Assembly (NCBI GenBank): GCA_964418485.1
Contig: CAYQMH010000069.1
Span: 1-10,860, forward strand
Reading direction: 5' to 3'
Length of the DNA stretch: 10,860 nucleotides
Source of the DNA: JAFGHJ01 sp964418485
GTDB taxonomy: Bacteria; Hydrothermota; UBA3072
Position 1 is the stretch's first letter, and every line of letters begins with the position of its first letter. The position numbers were made by a program, and so were the translations under genes. Below, one piece after another: positions 6,241-10,860 of this stretch. The notes beneath the pieces were generated by a model, which was not told where the DNA came from, searched no databases, and saw nothing but the letters and a program-made list of their open reading frames with translations.

Positions 6241-6408
6241 CGAGAATCAGAGGGATTGCCGTCCAGGAAAGCGTCTCGGAGGGTGAGCGGGCATGGTCTT
6301 TTGAAATGCTTGCATTTCAAAAGGAGCGAACCCGAGAGCCGAGTGGCAATTTCCTCGCAGGGGAAATTGACCACGTCTTTCTCGGACGGTAATCCCTCTC
6401 TTTCTACG
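6241..6408. repeat. Structured multi-hairpin inverted-repeat element (MITE-like or ncRNA-like)
   Basis: AGAGGGATTGCCGTCC (6249-6264) pairs with GGACGGTAATCCCTCT (6384-6399). The only non-Watson-Crick position is G6258/T6390, a G.U wobble in a + strand RNA. The pairing extends inward (GAAAG 6267-6271 with CTTTC 6377-6381) and outward (AGAA 6243-6246 with TTCT 6402-6405). Two hairpins lie inside. CTTTTGAAATGC (6298-6309) pairs perfectly with GCATTTCAAAAG (6312-6323), itself enclosed by CTCGG 6275-6279 with CCGAG 6339-6343. TGGCAATTTCC (6344-6354) pairs with GGAAATTG-A-CCA (6362-6373) with one bulged A. The element is visibly GC-richer than its flanks and has no open frame. It looks like a small non-autonomous mobile repeat or a folded RNA; I cannot tell which from one copy. 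Confidence 0.7.
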
Positions 6409-6418
6409 AATATTCGTA
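6405..6418. repeat. Perfect 14-nt palindrome
   Basis: TACGAATATTCGTA is its own reverse complement and overlaps the right edge of the structured element. It could be a protein-binding site or part of the element's end; nothing in the sequence decides this. Confidence 0.5.
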
Positions 6419-6484
6419 AATAGCTTATCCCAGCATGAAATTTCCTATAAGTATTGCGATAACTAACTTTGGATGATTCGGCGT

Positions 6485-6532
6485 AAAAATTTTGGGGGGT
6501 AGGCAGAAAAACCCCCCTTCCCTACCATTTTT
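6485..6532. repeat. C-tract/G-tract repeat, right copies (inverted plus direct)
   Basis: AAAAATTTTGGGGGGTAGGC (6485-6504) is close to the inverse of the left repeat at 6206-6226. It is followed at once by the direct copy, A5-C6-TTCCCTACCA-T5 (6507-6532). The right boundary thus carries both orientations of the same motif. The two can also fold back on each other through G6 (6494-6499) and C6 (6512-6517), with GGGGGG-TAGGCAGAAAAA-CCCCCC forming a strong 6-bp hairpin. Confidence 0.65.
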
Positions 6533-6534
6533 AA

Positions 6535-6787
6535 CCACAGAGTACACAGAGAACACAAAGCCCAACCCACAACCCCTTTAATTTTATCTTTTCAAAAAAA
6601 ACACAGAGAGAAAAATATAACCCCTATATCTTCATGCCCTACATGTAACAAAAATTGTGTAGGGTGGATTAAACAATATAATTTTTCTCTGTGTGGGAAT
6701 ATTTTGGATGGGATGGGCAGTGCTTTAAACAACAAAAACTCTGTGTTCTCTGTGAGTTACTCTTTTCTCTGTGCGCTCTGTGGTTGA
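6535..6787. repeat. Long imperfect hairpin of ACAGAG/CTCTGTG repeats
   Basis: The left arm carries CACAGAGTACACAGAGAACA (from 6536) and ACACAGAGAGAAAAATATAA (6601-6620). The right arm carries, in mirrored order, TATAATTTTTCTCTGTGT (6677-6694), CTCTGTGTTCTCTGTGAG (6740-6757) and TCTCTGTGCGCTCTGTGG (6766-6783). The centre has CCCTACA (6637-6643) and TGTAGGG (6658-6664). Nested order means the whole roughly 250 nt can fold as one imperfect stem. Repeats of this ACAGAG flavour are, from memory, scattered between genes in many uncultured bacterial genomes; their function is not known to me. Lying past the last gene of the minus-strand operon, the stem might also slow or end transcription. Confidence 0.6.
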
Positions 6788-6813
6788 TTTTCTCAGTGTG
6801 CTGGGCGGTAATG

Positions 6814-7440
6814 TTACAATTTCGTGAAATCACCAAATCCAATACTAAACTTCACATACCACTGGTGAAGAGGCATCTCGGGAGCGTTCTGTATTGTTAC
6901 TTCTTCCATTCCTTCTAAAACCATCTTGGGAGTACTTAAACTATATACATAACCGGCGGAAACACCACCAGCCAGGTAGTCCGAGATAGCCAAAAATATA
7001 CCGGTACTTGCTGATAAGACAAAAGAGGAACCTTTATAGCTGACACTTCCTTCGGGATTCGAAAGAGAGAGGCTAAAATAGATTGTTTCCTCTTCCTTAA
7101 CAGATTTCAAATTCACGGAAGAATATCCACCTCCTCCGCTTAAGAAAAAGATAAGGCGTGAAAACCCAACCGCGTAACCTAACTCAAGTAACTTAGTATC
7201 AAAAGAAAGATCAAGGATTAGTGAATCTAACTCTTTTGTTTCATTTCCTCTCAATCCCTTTACACCCAATGCCAAGTTATTCTCAACAAGCAGTAAATTC
7301 CAGCCCCATCCCCATTCTTTTTCATTGAATCCTTGAGTAAACTCAATTTTCTCATTTAATTCGCCGATTTTATAATGAGCAGTATAATCCTTATCCAGTG
7401 ATATAATTCCAGTTGAAAGTCCTAATATTAAAAAAACCAT
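6814..7440 (-). CDS. Hypothetical secreted protein, outer-membrane beta-barrel-like
   Basis: I do not recognise a named family. The 208-residue protein begins with a short hydrophobic stretch, MVFLILGLSTGIIS, which could act as a signal peptide although it has no positive charge before it. The rest shows alternating polar/hydrophobic segments typical of outer-membrane beta strands (LLLVENNLALGVKGL, LILDLSFDTKLLELGYAVGF, FVLSASTGIFLAI, LAGGVSAGYVYSL, QWYVKFSIGFGDF). It is rich in Gly and aromatic residues and poor in Cys. The ATG follows the upstream stop directly (TAAATG), with AAAGGAG 6 nt before it, so the start is well supported and coupled. It is last in the operon with an RND permease, so an envelope or outer-membrane role linked to that transporter is an inference. 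Confidence 0.7.
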   Translation of the reverse strand: MVFLILGLSTGIISLDKDYTAHYKIGELNEKIEFTQGFNEKEWGWGWNLLLVENNLALGVKGLRGNETKELDSLILDLSFDTKLLELGYAVGFSRLIFFLSGGGGYSSVNLKSVKEEETIYFSLSLSNPEGSVSYKGSSFVLSASTGIFLAISDYLAGGVSAGYVYSLSTPKMVLEGMEEVTIQNAPEMPLHQWYVKFSIGFGDFTKL

Positions 7441-8028
7441 TTAAAACTCCTTTCCCAATTTAAATATAACATCAACTATCCATTCATTATCATCACTACT
7501 TCCAAAACCCTCTATCCAGTCACTGTTTTCGGAGAAGATAAAATCCGAAAAAACTTCCGCTGACAAAACAAAACCAGCTATATCGCCCCTTAAACCAACA
7601 CCTCCCCCCAAAGACATGCTCAAGCCCCGAAACTCATTCCCGTTAAGACTCATAACCACATCACCGCTGCTTACAAACCTCCAACTTTTAAAACCCAATC
7701 GCCCCGATAAACAAGGGGAAAGCACGGTCCTAAACGGTATCCAACCTACGGAAATATTTCCTCCAAAATGCTCAAAATCTTCCCCGCGCACTGCTGCAAA
7801 ATATTGCCGCTGTCCCAATGAATCATACGTAAAAGCCATGGTTTGGGTCGAAGCAGTAGATTTTCCTCTCTGGAATGAGAAACTATAATTAAGATCCGGA
7901 GTTACATAAAAATCACAAAAAACCCCAAAAGAAGGTCCAAAAGAAGGAGAAACAACATCGTCGCCTTTTAGTTCAAAAATTCCTCCTTCAAGTCCCGCAG
8001 CGAATGATAGCAAAATATAAAATATCAT
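7441..8028 (-). CDS. Hypothetical secreted protein, outer-membrane beta-barrel-like
   Basis: No named family is recognised. From ATG 8028 the protein has 195 residues. A hydrophobic leader (MIFYILLSFAAGLEG) is followed by a domain of amphipathic strands with Gly/aromatic spacing (GPSFGVFCDFYV, LNYSFSFQRG, FGGNISVGWIPF, MSLGGGVGLRGDIAGFVLSAEVFSDFIF). It ends in Phe (VDVIFKLGKEF), the C-terminal signature of many barrel proteins recognised by the BAM complex. A GTG at 8043 would add five residues, but those codons contain the Shine-Dalgarno GGAGG (8039-8035), which lies 6 nt before ATG 8028. That ATG also overlaps the upstream stop as ATGA. Residual doubt: the shorter form has no basic residue before its hydrophobic core. 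Confidence 0.75.
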   Translation of the reverse strand: MIFYILLSFAAGLEGGIFELKGDDVVSPSFGPSFGVFCDFYVTPDLNYSFSFQRGKSTASTQTMAFTYDSLGQRQYFAAVRGEDFEHFGGNISVGWIPFRTVLSPCLSGRLGFKSWRFVSSGDVVMSLNGNEFRGLSMSLGGGVGLRGDIAGFVLSAEVFSDFIFSENSDWIEGFGSSDDNEWIVDVIFKLGKEF

Positions 8029-8327
8029 AAACAACCTCCGCACCTTTCTTCGATTTTATTTACCGTTAGCAAGAAACCTTCGCTGGTCCAGCTATCTTTA
8101 TTTTTTTCGACTTTCCTTCGAAAACTTTCGTACTTCCTATCATCCAGACAGAATTTATACTGCACAAAGTATCCCGGCCAGATATGAGTATCAAGTTTGG
8201 GATCAGTACCCTTCAACCTACCTATAACTTTGGGGGTCATAAAATACTCATCTACTTTTTCTTCTTCTAAGATTTCCTGAAACTGGTCCTTTAACCCCAT
8301 AAATATGACAACTTCAATCTGTTTCAT
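8025..8327 (-). CDS. Small PII-like protein associated with RND transporter (PG0541-type)
   Basis: A 100-residue protein whose length, central PKVIGRLKGTDPKLDTHIWPG (32-52) and position right after an RND permease recall the PII-like, ferredoxin-fold proteins annotated as PG0541-family transporter-associated proteins. LDTHIWPG at 45-52 is the most recognisable block; the N-terminal KQIEVVIF strand and the C-terminal FLLTVNKIEE strand fit the fold. It probably sits in the cytoplasm and may sense a ligand or tune the transporter; no function is proven. The ATG at 8327 overlaps the permease stop (ATGA), with AAGGAG 9 nt upstream. The last residues, ERCGGCL, give a CxxC pair at 96/99, recalling redox-active tails of some PII-like proteins. 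The same bases (GGAGGT) also serve as the next gene's Shine-Dalgarno, so the Gly-Gly at least may be forced. Confidence 0.68.
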   Translation of the reverse strand: MKQIEVVIFMGLKDQFQEILEEEKVDEYFMTPKVIGRLKGTDPKLDTHIWPGYFVQYKFCLDDRKYESFRRKVEKNKDSWTSEGFLLTVNKIEERCGGCL

Positions 8328-10860
8328 TCTGACAATCTCCTTTTTAACCTCGATTCAAAAATCATATATAAAGTCGGAATTAAAAGCAGCGTTATGAAGG
8401 ACGAAACAATCATACCTCCAACAACAGAAATACCGAGGGACTTCCACAAAACAGAACCACTGCCTGTAGAAAAAGCAAGAGGCAAAAGGCCAAATACGGT
8501 AGTACCAGTAGTCATAAGTATAGGTCTAAGTCTTCTCTTCGCACCTGTTTTTACAGCTTCGGTCAATTCTATGCCTCTTTTTCTCAAGATATTGAAATAG
8601 TCGATCATAACAATTGCGTTATTAACAACAACACCAACAAGCATTGCGATTCCAACCATACCCATAAGACTCATCGATTGAAAACTTACCCAGTAAGCAA
8701 GAGAAACCCCTACAAAAGCAAAAGGTACCGAGAACATTATAATGAAAGGATCAAAGAAAGACTCAAACTGAGCAGCCATCACAAGGTATACAAGTATCAT
8801 ACCCAACAATATCGCAAAAATCAAACTGCCGGTAGTTTCACTCTGTTGTTGTACTTGACCTGCATAGTTAATTGTCAATCCCTTAGGTATTACAAAAGTA
8901 TCCACAACCTTCTTGACTTCTTTTATTACCTCTCCAAGAGCTGTGGAAACACTTATCTTCAATACCACCATTCGTTCTTTATTCTTTCTTTCAACCGAAA
9001 GCGAAGCTCTCTTCTCCACGGGGTCTATAAAATTTGAAATATAAACAGGCATACCATACATACTCATAAGCTGTAAATTATCTATTGTTTCAAAGGCATT
9101 CCTGCTCTTGTCATCCAGCCTGACTATGATGGGATATTCTATCCCTTCTTCACTGAATTTACCAATTTCCGTACCGTAAAATGCAGTTCTGAGCTCCGAG
9201 CCAACAGAATAAGCCGAAAACCCATACGAATACATTTCGGAACCCCGGGGATCAAGCCATAATTCCCTACCGCCTTTTTTCCTTGAAACTTCAATAGAAG
9301 AAATCCCTTTAACAGTTACAAGCGCTTCCCTTAAACCTTCAGCCAGAGAATCCGCCTTCTCAAGATCGTCTCCTATAATTTCAACTTCAATAGGAGCTCC
9401 TCCAAAAATCCCTTCGTCATCTCCGCCAAACATACCACCAATAACGGAAAATTTAACTCTACTTATACCGGGAATTTCGCCGACTTTTTTATTAAGTTCA
9501 TCTGCAATCTGAAACTTTGACTTCTCCGTCTTTCCGATTGTACTGTATAAAGTTATCCAGTGAGACCCCTTTGCCCCACCGAAGATATCTCCACTACCTC
9601 CTGCCTGAACTGTAATACTCTGGGTTTCGGGAACTTCTTTCCAGATAAGTTCCTCTATTCTTTTCGCCATCTCGTTTGTTTTCTCCACTCTCGTTCCTAC
9701 AGGAAGTTCAATACTAGCCTGCAGTTGGTCACTACCCGGATTCGGGAAAAAATCCATCGAAACAAACCTAAATAGAGACATACCAATTATAAAGATAAAA
9801 ATAAATATGCCTAACAACCACCCTCTATGCGAAAGAGCCCAGTTTATCATCCCGGAATAACCGGACTCTAATCTACCGAAAAACTTATCAGAAAAAACTT
9901 CTTCTTTCTTCATCTTCAAAAACCTGGATGAAAGCATCGGTGTAAGTGTAATAGCAGTCACAAAAGACACAGTAAGCATCAAAGGCATAGTTATTGCAAG
10001 TTCCTTGAACATAATAGCTACAAGACCTCTTGTAAGCATTAAAGGCAGAAATATGACAATTGTCGTTACAGTCGACGCGAGAATTGCCTGAGAAACCTCC
10101 TGAGCACCGAATATGGCAGCTTCCCTACGACTCTCTCCCGATTCTCTATGCCTGAAAATGTTTTCCAGAACAACAACGGCGTTATCGACAACCATGCCAA
10201 CCGCGATAGCGATCGCGGAGAGGGATATAATATTCAGACTGCTATCCGATAAATATAGATATATAAAAGAGATAATCAAAGAGACAGGAATAGCCAAAGC
10301 AATAATTATACTTGCTCTTATATTTCCAAGAAGCAGAAAAGAAACAATAAGAACAAGAACGATTGCTATTGCTATTGTATTAACAAGATTGCTAATAGAA
10401 TCTTCCACCATTTCGGAGAGATCAAAAATAACCTCAAAGTTAAGACCCGGATACCTTTCGCCAAGATCTTCCACTCTTTTCTTAACCAATTTTGCAACTT
10501 CTACAGTATTTGCCCCGGACTTCTTAAAGATACCAAACATGGCGGCATCCTTACCGTTTCTTCTAAAATAACCGTCCTTCTCTCCTACACCCCAGCTAAC
10601 AGTCGCGACATCACCTAGTTCCACCATTTTACCACCATTATTTCCAACTACAACCTTTTCGATCTCTCCAAGACTTTCAAATTTTGCAGGAAGGCGCAAA
10701 TTATATTCAATCCCTCCCTGCTCTAATTTTCCAACAGGATAATCCAGATTGTTGGCTTGTAAGACCTGAACAACCTGCATAAGAGAAACCCCAAGCTGCT
10801 CAAGCTTTACCTGTGAGATATCAATGTTAATTTGTTTCGACTCACCACCACCCCAGTAAT
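8324..10860 (-). CDS. RND-family efflux permease (AcrB/MexB superfamily), N-terminal part outside window
   Basis: 844 codons are visible and the frame runs off the window end: codons above 10780 read GGGESKQINIDISQVKLEQL, typical of an RND porter domain, so ATG 10780 is internal. About 180-200 N-terminal residues are missing. Seen in order: porter domain; TM2-TM6 block from VNTIAIAIVLVLIVSFLLLG; TM4 motif GMVVDNAVVVLEN with Asp at 10184-10186; then a hydrophobic set ending PMLSSRFLK; TM7 near GWLLGIFIFIFIIGMSLF; the second periplasmic part; and TM8-TM12 with YLVMAAQFESFFDPF, VGVVVNNAIVMIDY and RLRPILMTTGTT. RND pumps export drugs, lipids or metals across the envelope by proton antiport. TM4 has Asp-Asn instead of AcrB's Asp-Asp, and TM10 has Asn-Asn where AcrB has Lys. 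The membrane-fusion protein is presumably upstream, outside the window. Confidence 0.93.
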   Translation of the reverse strand, partial: YWGGGESKQINIDISQVKLEQLGVSLMQVVQVLQANNLDYPVGKLEQGGIEYNLRLPAKFESLGEIEKVVVGNNGGKMVELGDVATVSWGVGEKDGYFRRNGKDAAMFGIFKKSGANTVEVAKLVKKRVEDLGERYPGLNFEVIFDLSEMVEDSISNLVNTIAIAIVLVLIVSFLLLGNIRASIIIALAIPVSLIISFIYLYLSDSSLNIISLSAIAIAVGMVVDNAVVVLENIFRHRESGESRREAAIFGAQEVSQAILASTVTTIVIFLPLMLTRGLVAIMFKELAITMPLMLTVSFVTAITLTPMLSSRFLKMKKEEVFSDKFFGRLESGYSGMINWALSHRGWLLGIFIFIFIIGMSLFRFVSMDFFPNPGSDQLQASIELPVGTRVEKTNEMAKRIEELIWKEVPETQSITVQAGGSGDIFGGAKGSHWITLYSTIGKTEKSKFQIADELNKKVGEIPGISRVKFSVIGGMFGGDDEGIFGGAPIEVEIIGDDLEKADSLAEGLREALVTVKGISSIEVSRKKGGRELWLDPRGSEMYSYGFSAYSVGSELRTAFYGTEIGKFSEEGIEYPIIVRLDDKSRNAFETIDNLQLMSMYGMPVYISNFIDPVEKRASLSVERKNKERMVVLKISVSTALGEVIKEVKKVVDTFVIPKGLTINYAGQVQQQSETTGSLIFAILLGMILVYLVMAAQFESFFDPFIIMFSVPFAFVGVSLAYWVSFQSMSLMGMVGIAMLVGVVVNNAIVMIDYFNILRKRGIELTEAVKTGAKRRLRPILMTTGTTVFGLLPLAFSTGSGSVLWKSLGISVVGGMIVSSFITLLLIPTLYMIFESRLKRRLSE

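Noticed and set aside
6241..6408. tRNA or tmRNA within the multi-hairpin element
   Set aside because: No acceptor stem with CCA-type end, no TTC-containing T-arm and no anticodon loop can be placed; the closing stem is too long and the hairpins have the wrong sizes.
6535..6790. CRISPR array
   Set aside because: The ACAGAG blocks are short, variable, in both orientations and lack regular unique spacers; no cas genes are nearby.
8029..8043. Upstream GTG start for the 195-residue barrel-like protein
   Set aside because: The added codons contain GGAGG spaced 6 nt from ATG 8028, and ATG 8028 overlaps the preceding stop as ATGA; the GTG lacks a spaced Shine-Dalgarno. It is kept only as an alternative because it would add basic residues.
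10113..10571. Open frame on the plus strand opposite the RND permease (152 codons)
   Set aside because: It mirrors the hydrophobic TM codons of the permease on the other strand and has no domain or ribosome-binding support.
10778..10780. ATG at 10780 as the real start of the RND permease
   Set aside because: The frame stays open to the window edge and the upstream codons read as conserved RND porter-domain sequence.

Overview
The window comes from a diderm (outer-membrane) bacterium with AT-rich DNA. It carries an RND efflux permease, two proteins that look like outer-membrane beta-barrels, the standard genetic code, and ordinary bacterial Shine-Dalgarno sites. No feature fixes the phylum. 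The two-domain L25 (Ctc form) encoded right after prs, the intergenic ACAGAG-type repeats and the sugar-phosphate genes would fit one of the uncultured FCB or candidate-phylum lineages known mainly from metagenomes, but that is a low-confidence inference.

Region 1 (1-2055, + strand) is a compact housekeeping operon: the last codons of prs (PRPP synthetase), rplY/ctc (ribosomal protein L25), pth (peptidyl-tRNA hydrolase), rpsF (S6) and ssb. Genes touch or overlap by 4 nt. The pth reading frame has no ATG, GTG or TTG that keeps its conserved N-terminus. The best start is an AUA codon at 749 that overlaps the rplY stop and sits 8 nt after a good Shine-Dalgarno. rpsR and rplI, which usually follow rpsF-ssb, are absent here.

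Region 2 (2056-2396) is non-coding. It holds eroded ACACAA/TTGTGT-type inverted repeats and a likely terminator for the convergent operon.

Region 3 (2397-6116, - strand) is a three-gene catabolic operon, lsrF, an RPE-family (LsrE-like) epimerase and a class II aldolase-SDR fusion. It is read from a consensus sigma70/sigmaA promoter (TTGACA, 17 nt, TATAAT) at 6161-6189. LsrF cleaves the phosphorylated AI-2 breakdown intermediate, and Salmonella lsr operons also carry an RPE-like lsrE. This operon pairs them with a RhaD/YuxG-type aldolase-dehydrogenase fusion, and no lsr transporter, kinase or repressor is in view. It is either a rewired AI-2 route or an uncharacterised phospho-sugar pathway.

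Region 4 (6117-6813) is about 700 nt without genes but dense in structure: the promoter, C-tract/G-tract repeats, a GC-richer multi-hairpin inverted-repeat element of about 168 nt, a perfect 14-nt palindrome, and a roughly 250-nt imperfect hairpin made of ACAGAG/CTCTGTG repeats.

Region 5 (6814-10860, - strand) is a translationally coupled operon: an RND permease (5' end outside the window), a small PII-like RND-associated protein, and two beta-barrel-like secreted proteins. All three junctions overlap by 4 nt or abut directly. This suggests an envelope export system with its own small regulator and dedicated outer-membrane partners.
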